DNA of 64,000 nucleotides from Bacteroidia bacterium (GTDB lineage: Bacteria; Bacteroidota; Bacteroidia; Bacteroidales; Paludibacteraceae), in NCBI GenBank assembly GCA_009929375.1, contig SAAO01000001.1, forward strand, positions 1 to 64,000. The letters are read 5' to 3'. Below the pieces are notes generated by a model. The model had not been told where the DNA came from and did no database searches. It saw only the letters and a program-made list of their open reading frames with translations. Of this stretch, positions 36,601 through 44,492 are shown piece by piece (the stretch's first letter is position 1; each line of letters begins with the position of its first letter). A program made the position numbers and the translations under genes.

Positions 36601-37653
36601 ATGCTGGAAACAATTTATTATGGAAACAGCCTGCAGGATTGGCTCATATCATTGAGCATTATTATTGGCTCCCTTTTACTTAACAAAATCATTGTCCTGC
36701 TCAATAAAAATGTAATTCGAAAAGTTACTGCAAAAACCAATAACCGACTCGATGACATTCTTTTCAGAATGATGGAAGCGCCTGTTTTGCTTGGTATTGC
36801 ATTGCTTGCCATTTGGATTGCAATTAGCCGGCTCGAATTCGATCCCAAGGTATTAAACTTTATCAGTAAGGCATATCAGTTCCTTACTGTCATCAATATT
36901 ACATGGTTTGTAGTGCGATTTGTAAGTTCGCTTATTGAGGAATATCTTGTACCACTTGCAAACGACCCTCATCACAAAAACCTCGACAACACTCTTATAC
37001 CAATTATAAAAAGAACTTCACTCGGAGTTGTGTGGGGACTCGGAGTAATTATGGCACTACGCAATGCCGGCGTGGATGTAGGTGCAATGATTGCCGGTTT
37101 GGGTATCGGAGGTTTGGCTTTTGCACTGGCTGCTCAGGACACTATTAAAAATATTTTCGGGGGTGTTACCATTTTCTCCGATCGTCCTTTCAGACTTGGC
37201 GACCGTATTGTGGTGGATGGTTTCGATGGAATTGTGGAAGATATTGGCATCCGTAGCACGCGCCTTCGCACGCTAGACAAGCAGCTGATTACCATCCCCA
37301 ATTACAAAATCGTGGAAGCTTCCATTCTCAACATTTCGGAAGAACCTATGCGCAAAGTAGTGATGAAACTTGGGTTGACATATGATACAACTCCGGAACA
37401 AATGCAAAAAGCAATTCAGATTCTGGAGTCAATGCCAGAGAAAATTAAGGAAATTGATGCGGAAGTACTGGTTGGATTTACTGAATTTGCGAACTTCTCG
37501 CTGAACCTCACTTTTATTTTCTGGATAAAAAAAGAATCGCACATTTTTTATACTCCTTCATTGGTGAACATGCAAATTCTAAAAGAATTCAACGAAAACA
37601 AGCTCGAATTTGCATTCCCGACCCAAACGGTTTATCTTGAAAAAGAAGACTGA
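36601..37653 (+). CDS. MscS-family mechanosensitive ion channel
   Basis: A protein of 350 residues. Several hydrophobic segments precede the pore helix, which reads GLGIGGLAFALAAQDTIKNIFGG, the family's glycine/alanine-rich signature, followed by the beta domain (SDRPFRLGDRIVV, IRSTRLRTLDKQLITIPN). It releases solutes when the membrane is stretched under osmotic downshift. It follows nadE after 60 bases and may be on the same transcript. Confidence 0.92.
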   Translation: MLETIYYGNSLQDWLISLSIIIGSLLLNKIIVLLNKNVIRKVTAKTNNRLDDILFRMMEAPVLLGIALLAIWIAISRLEFDPKVLNFISKAYQFLTVINITWFVVRFVSSLIEEYLVPLANDPHHKNLDNTLIPIIKRTSLGVVWGLGVIMALRNAGVDVGAMIAGLGIGGLAFALAAQDTIKNIFGGVTIFSDRPFRLGDRIVVDGFDGIVEDIGIRSTRLRTLDKQLITIPNYKIVEASILNISEEPMRKVVMKLGLTYDTTPEQMQKAIQILESMPEKIKEIDAEVLVGFTEFANFSLNLTFIFWIKKESHIFYTPSLVNMQILKEFNENKLEFAFPTQTVYLEKED

Positions 37654-37759
37654 CCGAAATAAAATCCGTGAACTTCAGATACACTCTTAAAATTAATTGA
37701 TTCGTGTCGCGAAATGATAATTAATGTTTTGAATCAGGACTGTATTTGAAGTTTTTTGC

Positions 37760-37767
37760 TATTTTTG
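37760..37767 (+). promoter_or_regulatory. -7 element of the sigma-54 activator gene
   Basis: TATTTTTG matches the -7 consensus, 40 bases before the ATG; no clear -33 box at the usual distance. Confidence 0.5.
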
Positions 37768-37807
37768 TCAGTGCTATGTCATTTTTACAGAAAAAATTTA
37801 TTTAATT

Positions 37808-39100
37808 ATGCAACTTTCAGAAATTCAGGCAGTAAAGCAACGATTTGGAATTATTGGCACTTCGGAGTTGCTTAACAGAGCCATAGATATAGCCGTTCAG
37901 GTGGCCCCTACCGATCTTTCGGTACTTATTACCGGAGAAAGTGGTGTGGGTAAAGAAAACTTTCCGCAGATTATTCATCATTACAGCCACAGAAAACACG
38001 GACCTTACATTGCAGTAAACTGTGGTGCAATTCCCGAAGGAACCATTGACTCTGAGCTTTTCGGACATGAGAAAGGCTCATTTACCGGAGCAACTGCCGA
38101 TCGTAAAGGTTATTTCGAAGTAGCCGATGGCGGTACAATCTTCCTCGACGAAGTGGGCGAATTGCCCCTTTCCACTCAGGTTCGCTTGTTGCGCGTACTC
38201 GAAACTGGCGAATTTATAAAAGTCGGTTCATCGAAAACCCAGAAAACAAATGTACGTGTAGTGGCGGCCACCAACCTGAATATGATACTGGCTACGCGCG
38301 AAGGTCGTTTCCGCGAAGATTTATATTACAGGCTCAACACTGTACCCATCAGCATACCACCATTGCGTGAACGAAAAGAAGATATTGTACTGTTATTCAG
38401 AAAGTTTGCTTCCGATTTTGCCGAAAAATACCGCATGCCTGCCATTAAACTTACCGACGATGCAAAAACATTGCTTTCGGCTTATTACTGGAACGGTAAT
38501 GTGCGTCAACTTAAAAATATTACAGAACAGATATCTGTCATTGAGCAACAACGTGAGATAAATGCTAATGTGCTGCGCAATTATTTGCCCAAAGACGAAA
38601 TGGAACGGCTTCCGGCCATTTTCCCTTCGGCAGGCAGTCACGATCATAAATCGTTCAACAGCGAACGTGAAATTCTGTATCAGGTACTCTTCGATATGAA
38701 AAAAGACATGAACGATTTGAAAAAGCTCGTTCACGAAATTATGAACGGACAGGTACCAGCGAATGCAGCCGAAACACTCTATAATTCAGGTTCATTCCTA
38801 TCGCACAATGACAATATTTTTCATTCGAAAAATGTAAAATCAGACTTTATTCCCGAAAAATCAAACAGTGTAAACCCTGTCTACGAACCAAATGTTGACG
38901 AAGTGGAAGATTATCAGGAAGCAGAAGAATATCATGAAGTTGAATCGACACAAAAACCTCTGAGTCTGGAGGATATGGAAAAACAAATGATCCGTAAAAC
39001 ACTTGAAAAACACCGTGGAAAGCGAAAAGCTGCCGCTGATGAACTCAAAATATCGGAACGTACCCTTTACAGGAAAATAAAAGAATATGGAATTGAATAA
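37808..39100 (+). CDS. Sigma-54-dependent transcriptional activator without receiver domain
   Basis: A protein of 430 residues. The AAA+ domain starts almost at the N-terminus: Walker A GESGVGKE (43-50), the sigma-54 contact loop GSFTGA (90-95, serine in place of the usual alanine) and Walker B IFLDEVGEL. The Fis-type HTH is at the end (RKAAADELKISERTLYRKIKEYG). With no sensory domain in front, activity is probably set by partner proteins or expression level. A central acidic linker (VEDYQEAEEYHEVE) separates the domains. It overlaps or abuts lptE, which seems to be in the same operon. Confidence 0.93.
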   Translation: MQLSEIQAVKQRFGIIGTSELLNRAIDIAVQVAPTDLSVLITGESGVGKENFPQIIHHYSHRKHGPYIAVNCGAIPEGTIDSELFGHEKGSFTGATADRKGYFEVADGGTIFLDEVGELPLSTQVRLLRVLETGEFIKVGSSKTQKTNVRVVAATNLNMILATREGRFREDLYYRLNTVPISIPPLRERKEDIVLLFRKFASDFAEKYRMPAIKLTDDAKTLLSAYYWNGNVRQLKNITEQISVIEQQREINANVLRNYLPKDEMERLPAIFPSAGSHDHKSFNSEREILYQVLFDMKKDMNDLKKLVHEIMNGQVPANAAETLYNSGSFLSHNDNIFHSKNVKSDFIPEKSNSVNPVYEPNVDEVEDYQEAEEYHEVESTQKPLSLEDMEKQMIRKTLEKHRGKRKAAADELKISERTLYRKIKEYGIE

Positions 39101-39104
39101 AAGA

Positions 39105-39617
39105 ATGAAAACAAAAGGGACATTTCTGTTGCTTGCAGTGCTTATTTTCACTTTTAGCGGCTGTACAATATCGTATAAGTTCAACGGTGCGTCCATAGAT
39201 TATACCAAAACGCGATCAATTTCAATTGCCGATTTTCCAAATACTGCCGAACTGGTGCATCCACCGCTTTCGCAGGAGTTCTCTGAGAAATTACGTGATG
39301 TGTACACCAAACAAACCCGTCTACAGGTACTCAAGAAAGGCGGCGACATGCACCTCGAAGGTGAAATTACAGGCTATCAGCTTACACCAATGGCTATCAG
39401 TGCCGACACTTATGCTTCGGAAACAAAACTTACTATCACTATAAAAGTAAGGTTTACAAATAACAAAAATCCGAACGAAGATTTCGAAAAAACATATTCG
39501 GCATACCAGACATTCGACAGTAATCTGATGCTGAACGATGTGCAGGACGAATTGCTCAAAACCATGATCGACGAGATTACCGACAATATCTACAACGATA
39601 CAGTTGCCAGATGGTAG
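39105..39617 (+). CDS. lptE: LPS assembly lipoprotein LptE
   Basis: About 170 residues from the ATG at 39105, four bases after the previous stop; an ATG at 39087 overlaps the upstream gene. The signal sequence ends in a lipobox (FTFSGC), so it is an outer-membrane lipoprotein. The body (SYKFNGASIDY...SISIADFPNTAELV) follows the Bacteroidota LptE pattern. It helps LptD insert lipopolysaccharide into the outer membrane. Confidence 0.82.
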   Translation: MKTKGTFLLLAVLIFTFSGCTISYKFNGASIDYTKTRSISIADFPNTAELVHPPLSQEFSEKLRDVYTKQTRLQVLKKGGDMHLEGEITGYQLTPMAISADTYASETKLTITIKVRFTNNKNPNEDFEKTYSAYQTFDSNLMLNDVQDELLKTMIDEITDNIYNDTVARW

Positions 39618-39679
39618 TTTTCAGAACCTCAGTACAACAGCTCTGATTCAGCAAAAAACAGACTTTTATCGCCAAGTTG

Positions 39680-40675
39680 ATGAAAAACCGTCATATCCTT
39701 CTTTTCGCCATTCTGTCATTTTTACTCCTGATACTCTTTCTGGCCGATCTGGCTTTCGGGAGTATCAGAATTCCGATAGAAAGCATTCCGGAAATACTAT
39801 TTAACCGGAACGGAGGTAATATGGAATCGGAAATTCTGTTGAACTTTCGCTTACCCAAAGCCCTTACAGCCATTATTGCAGGCGCATCCTTGTCGGTAGC
39901 AGGTTTGATGATGCAGACATTGTTCCGCAATCCACTGGCCGACCCTTATATTCTCGGCGTAAGTTCGGGTGCAAGTCTCGGAGTTGCACTAATCACAATG
40001 GCATCTGCTATATTGCCTGCCATGCTTGTGAGCAGTGGCTGGGCAATGATTATTTCGGCCATTGCAGGAGCTTCGGTGGTTTTACTGTTGGTGGTGGCAG
40101 TTTCGTTCAGGGTACAAAATGCAGTGACGCTTCTGATTGTGGGAATCATGTTTGGTACCATTGCCGGTTCAGTGGTAAGTATTCTGCAAAACTTCAGCAA
40201 TCCGGATGCGATCAAACTATTTGTAATGTGGACTTTTGGTAGTCTGAGCGCAGTGACATGGGATTACATGCAGGTACTTTTACCGGTATCTCTTGCGGGA
40301 TTGGGAATGGCGTTTCTGTTGCACAAAAAAATGGATGGACTACTTCTGGGTGAGAATTATGCACGCGGGTTGGGAATTCCGGTTATCAGAACGCGTTTCT
40401 GGATAGTAATTGCCACAGGATTATTAGCCGGAGGAATTACAGCATTTACAGGCCCCATTGCATTTGTGGGTGTTGCCATTCCGCATATTGCCAGAGGATT
40501 GTTTCGAACTTCATCGCATAAAATATTGTTGCCTGCCACTTTGCTTTGCGGTGCCTCGCTCCTGCTCCTTTGCGATATTATCAGTCAGATTCCGGCTTAC
40601 ACTTTACCCATAAATACCATAAGTTCGCTTTTTGGCGCACCTGTAATTTTGTGGATTATTTTAAAGAAAAAATAA
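39680..40675 (+). CDS. FecCD-family ABC transporter permease
   Basis: 331 residues from the ATG at 39680 (a TTG one codon earlier is less likely). Around nine hydrophobic segments and the family motifs FRLPKALTAIIAGASLSVAG, NPLADPYILGVSSGASLG and GPIAFVGVAIPHIAR are present. It imports iron complexes, haem or cobalamin through the inner membrane. No binding protein gene is here, so the substrate cannot be told. Its start lies 62 bases after the lptE stop and 16 bases separate its end from the ATPase gene. Confidence 0.92.
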   Translation: MKNRHILLFAILSFLLLILFLADLAFGSIRIPIESIPEILFNRNGGNMESEILLNFRLPKALTAIIAGASLSVAGLMMQTLFRNPLADPYILGVSSGASLGVALITMASAILPAMLVSSGWAMIISAIAGASVVLLLVVAVSFRVQNAVTLLIVGIMFGTIAGSVVSILQNFSNPDAIKLFVMWTFGSLSAVTWDYMQVLLPVSLAGLGMAFLLHKKMDGLLLGENYARGLGIPVIRTRFWIVIATGLLAGGITAFTGPIAFVGVAIPHIARGLFRTSSHKILLPATLLCGASLLLLCDIISQIPAYTLPINTISSLFGAPVILWIILKKK

Positions 40676-40691
40676 AAACAACGATTTTCGA

Positions 40692-41663
40692 ATGCCAGTT
40701 TTAAAAACCAGTTCGCTCAGTATCGGCTACATACGTAAAAACAACAGAAATGTGGTGCAGTCGGCTCTTTCGCTCACTTTAAAGGCGGGTGAAATGGTGT
40801 GTCTGATTGGTCCAAACGGCACCGGAAAATCAACTCTTCTACGAACTCTCGCCGGATTACAAAAGCCTCTTGCTGGAAAAATAATGATCGACAGTCATGA
40901 TATCACTGCATTTTCGGCTCACAAGAAAGCACTCAAAATTGCACTTGTACTTACCGACCGCGTTGATGTGGAAAACGCGACTGTTCAGGACATTGTGGCT
41001 TACGGACGTCATCCGCACAGTAACTGGTGGGGAAATGATGATAAAACCGACAGGGAAGCAATAGAAGAAGCCATTCGAATGGTAAATTTGCAGAAAAAGG
41101 CAAACAATAACTTCAGTGAATTATCCGACGGTGAAAGGCAACGTGTAATGATAGCCAAAGCGCTTGCACAGGATACACCAATCATTATGCTCGACGAGCC
41201 CACTGCGCATCTCGACCTACCCAACCGGGTTGATATTATGCTTTTGCTTCATCGACTGGCACATAAAACCGGAAAATCAATTTTGCTTTCGACTCACGAA
41301 CTCGATCTGGCACTCCAGGCAGCTGATCGTATCTGGCTTATGAGCAACGAAGGTGTGGTAAATGGCGTTCCCGAAGATTTGGTATTTAATGGCAGTTTTA
41401 ATAAGACTTTCGAAAGCCGTTCGTACTTTTTCAATGCCGACAATGGTAACTTTTCGATGAATTATCCTATGACAGGCAAAGTATGGGTAACCGGAAACAA
41501 AACCCGCATGTACTGGACGCTTCGTGCACTGGCGCGTGCCGGCTATATGGTTGTGCCCGAAGCCGAAACAGTGATTAATATTACCGAAAACAGCTGGATA
41601 GTGAAAGATGCAGAGTTTCACACCATCGAAAGTCTGCTGAATCACATCGACACTTCGCTTTGA
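40692..41663 (+). CDS. ABC transporter ATP-binding protein (iron/cobalamin type)
   Basis: A protein of 323 residues. Walker A GPNGTGKS (40-47), signature ELSDGERQRV and Walker B IIMLDEPTAHLD are present. It is longer than a typical FecE (about 255) by a C-terminal extension of about 70 residues (from YPMTGKVWVTGNKTRMYW) that I cannot assign. It powers the adjacent FecCD-type permease. An anaerobe-like B12-dependent ribonucleotide reductase further on makes cobalamin a possible cargo, but this is guesswork. Confidence 0.9.
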   Translation: MPVLKTSSLSIGYIRKNNRNVVQSALSLTLKAGEMVCLIGPNGTGKSTLLRTLAGLQKPLAGKIMIDSHDITAFSAHKKALKIALVLTDRVDVENATVQDIVAYGRHPHSNWWGNDDKTDREAIEEAIRMVNLQKKANNNFSELSDGERQRVMIAKALAQDTPIIMLDEPTAHLDLPNRVDIMLLLHRLAHKTGKSILLSTHELDLALQAADRIWLMSNEGVVNGVPEDLVFNGSFNKTFESRSYFFNADNGNFSMNYPMTGKVWVTGNKTRMYWTLRALARAGYMVVPEAETVINITENSWIVKDAEFHTIESLLNHIDTSL

Positions 41664-41669
41664 AAACAA

Positions 41670-41699
41670 AACGGAGGACACTTTTCAGCATCCTCCGTT
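41670..41699. terminator. Hairpin between convergent ABC and phosphoglucomutase genes
   Basis: AACGGAGGA and TCCTCCGTT arms around a 12-base loop, placed between the two convergent stops. Confidence 0.75.
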
Positions 41700-41722
41700 C
41701 CATATTTGAATTTTATCTTCGC

Positions 41723-43468
41723 TTACACTCCCATCGAAGCTCTTACTGCTTCGACTTTTGCATTGGCAGCAGCATCAGCAGCATCATATTCGGCACGCGA
41801 TTTCATTTCGCCACGAACTTCAATGTAGAACTTAATTTTCGGCTCGGTTCCCGAAGGACGTACCGAAATTTTGGTTCCATCTTCGGTGAAATACTGCAAC
41901 ACATTTGACGTAGCAGGGAAATCGAGATCCGATTCTTCGCCTGTAGCTACATTTTTCATTTTCAGCGTTTTGTAATCCTTGATTACTTTCACTTTCGATC
42001 CGGCAATTTCCACAGGAGGAGTTGTGCGATAATCACTCATGATTTTAGCAATTTCCTCGGCTCCCGATTTGCCTTTGCGCACTACCGAAATACCTTTTTC
42101 CTTGCCATAGCCGTATTCAAGGTAAATATCCTGGAGTAATTCGTAAAGTGTTTTGCCATTGTCCTTTGCCCATGCAGTAATTTCGGCCATCAAAGTACAT
42201 GAAGACACAGCATCTTTATCGCGACAGAAATCTTCGGGAAGGAATCCGTAGCTTTCTTCGCCTCCACCAATATATTTTTTCAGACCTTCATTTTCACGAA
42301 TCACTGCTGCAATCCATTTGAATCCGGTGAAGCAATCGTACATTTCAACGCCGTTTTTATCAGCGATGTCTTTGATAATTTCGGTTGTCACAATGGTTTT
42401 CACGATATATTCATTACCCTGTAAACGTCCGAGTTCTTTCCAGCGTGTAATCAGATAATATACAAACAACAAAGCTGTTTGATTTCCATTGACAAGAATC
42501 CATTCGCCTTTGTCATTTTTAATGGCAATACCCAAACGGTCGGCATCGGGGTCCGAAGCCATTACAATGTCAGCATTGGTTTCGATGGCTTTTTTCACAG
42601 CCATATCAAGCGCAGCAGGTTCTTCGGGATTTGGAGAAACCACTGTAGGGAAATTTCCGCTCACCACATCCTGCTCAGGCACATTGATAATATTGGTAAA
42701 ACCATATTCTTTCAGCGCACGTGGAATAAGTTTCACGCCTGTACCATGAATCGGAGTGTACACAATTTTCAGATCACTGTTACGCTTGATAGCCTCAGGC
42801 GACAACGAAAGTGTTTTGATAGCTTCGATAAATGCTTTGTCAATTTCTTCGCCGATAATATGAATCAGTTCGGGACGACCTTCAAACTTAATGTCGTCCA
42901 CTTTGATTTTCATTACCTCGTCGATCACATTCGTATCGTGTGGGGCAATCATTTGAGCACCGTCGTTCCAGTAAGCCTTGTAACCGTTATATTCTTTCGG
43001 ATTGTGCGAAGCGGTAAGAATAATACCACTCTGACAACCTAAATAACGAATAGCGAACGAAGCTTCAGGCGTTGGACGCAGGTCTTCGAAAAGATATACT
43101 TTTATGCCATTGGCCGAGAAAATATTAGCTGAAACTTCAGCAAACAAACGGCTGTTGTTGCGACAATCGTGACCAATTACCACACTTATCTGAGGCACAT
43201 CGGGAAACTGCGAAATAAGATAATTGCTCAAACCCTGAGTAGCTGCGCCTACAGTGTAAATATTCATACGGTTTGTGCCGGCGCCCATAATGCCACGCAA
43301 ACCTCCTGTACCAAATTCCAAATCGCGATAGAACGATTCAATCAACTCGGTTTTGTCCTCAGCATCCATCATTCTGCGGATATCGCTTTTTGCTTCTTCG
43401 TTGTAATTGCCATCAAGCCATGTCTGTGCCTTGGCTATTACTTCATTTAATAAAGTACTGTTATCCAT
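41723..43468 (-). CDS. Phosphoglucomutase/phosphomannomutase
   Basis: A protein of 581 residues, the longer alpha-D-phosphohexomutase type found in Bacteroidota and Firmicutes. The active serine S154 lies in LTASHNPKEYNGYK, the metal-binding loop in ASDPDADRLGIA, the sugar loop in GGGEESYGF, and the phosphate-binding site in VRPSGTEPKIKFY. It interconverts hexose 1- and 6-phosphates for glycogen, nucleotide sugars and envelope polymers. It is 70 bases downstream of the USP gene and has no recognised promoter of its own. Confidence 0.95.
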   Translation of the reverse strand: MDNSTLLNEVIAKAQTWLDGNYNEEAKSDIRRMMDAEDKTELIESFYRDLEFGTGGLRGIMGAGTNRMNIYTVGAATQGLSNYLISQFPDVPQISVVIGHDCRNNSRLFAEVSANIFSANGIKVYLFEDLRPTPEASFAIRYLGCQSGIILTASHNPKEYNGYKAYWNDGAQMIAPHDTNVIDEVMKIKVDDIKFEGRPELIHIIGEEIDKAFIEAIKTLSLSPEAIKRNSDLKIVYTPIHGTGVKLIPRALKEYGFTNIINVPEQDVVSGNFPTVVSPNPEEPAALDMAVKKAIETNADIVMASDPDADRLGIAIKNDKGEWILVNGNQTALLFVYYLITRWKELGRLQGNEYIVKTIVTTEIIKDIADKNGVEMYDCFTGFKWIAAVIRENEGLKKYIGGGEESYGFLPEDFCRDKDAVSSCTLMAEITAWAKDNGKTLYELLQDIYLEYGYGKEKGISVVRKGKSGAEEIAKIMSDYRTTPPVEIAGSKVKVIKDYKTLKMKNVATGEESDLDFPATSNVLQYFTEDGTKISVRPSGTEPKIKFYIEVRGEMKSRAEYDAADAAANAKVEAVRASMGV

Positions 43469-43538
43469 ATAGTTATTATTTGATAATTTCTATTTATTTG
43501 AAAGGGTAAATATACAATAATTTTGCTAAAGCCGAAAA

Positions 43539-44285
43539 TCAATCACACAAAGCATAGAGGTCGCCTCGCGGATTTACCAACAAAACCGGAACGCTGGTTT
43601 TTCGGATTAAATGTAATTCCTTTGGTCCGAAAAACAAATCGTCGAGACCGTATTCACGGGAAGCACTGACCAGAATCAAGCCGAATGTATCTGAAAAGCC
43701 GAGTGCTTCTTCATCTACTTTAAAACTATCTTTCTTTGCTTTAATAATCTGATATACAAAACTGAATTTTGAAAAAAACTCAGTCATTCTCGCTACTGTA
43801 TTGGCAGCTTTCGATCCATAATCGTTAGCCTGTAACAGTGTGATTTCTGAATTGCAAAAACGCCCGAAAGCTGTTGCAAACTGCGCTTTTTCTATTTCCT
43901 CCTCCAAAAAATTGACGGGTACAAGCACTTTGTCCATTTTCAGAATTTCGAAATCGTCTCTGAAAATCAGGTACGGTATCCGTAAATTACGGCATGCATT
44001 CAGCAATTTCTGTAAAGATTTACGGTTATACTGCGCAGCCTGAAGAAACAGAAATGATATTTCGTTTTCTTCGCAAAAATCGGCAATAGACTGAATATCG
44101 GCATTTTCCTGAAAAATCAGAGTTTCAGCAGAAGCGTGTTTTTCAGCTAATGCCTGCTTTTCCTGATCGGACACAAAATCAGCACAAAGTACAGCCGGCT
44201 TTTTGTCGAGACTTTTTGCCAGATTCAGGGCACTTTGAAGTAGCTTTTCGCTTGTTTCAGTATTTTGTATGTATGCTAAAATCAT
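43539..44285 (-). CDS. Universal stress protein-like protein
   Basis: A protein of 248 residues. The opening MILAYIQNTETSEKLLQSALNLAKSLDKKPAVL has the USP strand-helix pattern, and a second weaker half begins near 130 (KMDKVLVPVNFLEEEIEKAQFATAFG), so it seems to be a two-domain USP. Key nucleotide-binding GxxG(S/T) residues are not obvious, which leaves ligand binding open. Its function is probably in stress or stationary phase. Confidence 0.75.
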   Translation of the reverse strand: MILAYIQNTETSEKLLQSALNLAKSLDKKPAVLCADFVSDQEKQALAEKHASAETLIFQENADIQSIADFCEENEISFLFLQAAQYNRKSLQKLLNACRNLRIPYLIFRDDFEILKMDKVLVPVNFLEEEIEKAQFATAFGRFCNSEITLLQANDYGSKAANTVARMTEFFSKFSFVYQIIKAKKDSFKVDEEALGFSDTFGLILVSASREYGLDDLFFGPKELHLIRKTSVPVLLVNPRGDLYALCD

Positions 44286-44300
44286 TTTTATATTTAAAAT

Positions 44301-44352
44301 TCACCACTTAGGCACTAAGGACACAAAGAAACACTAAAAGACATTTATAACG
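44301..44352. repeat. 52-bp direct repeat, copy 1
   Basis: TCACCACTTAGGCACTAAG and on to ATTTATAACG recur at 44383-44434 with few changes. An inverted partial copy (TAAGTGCCCTTAGTGG) follows at about 44470-44485, giving a small repetitive cluster in the gap between the USP and murF-alr genes. Confidence 0.8.
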
Positions 44353-44382
44353 AAAATCTTCTGAGAAGAATTATTATAAGTT

Positions 44383-44434
44383 TCACCACTAAGGCACTAA
44401 GAGCACAAATAAACACTAAAAGACATTTATAACG
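44383..44434. repeat. 52-bp direct repeat, copy 2
   Basis: Same element and orientation as 44301-44352, ending in the identical ATTTATAACG. Confidence 0.8.
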
Positions 44435-44492
44435 CATATTTTCAAAAAGAAATCTTCCTAAGTGAAACTTAAGTGCCCTTAGTGGTAAAATA

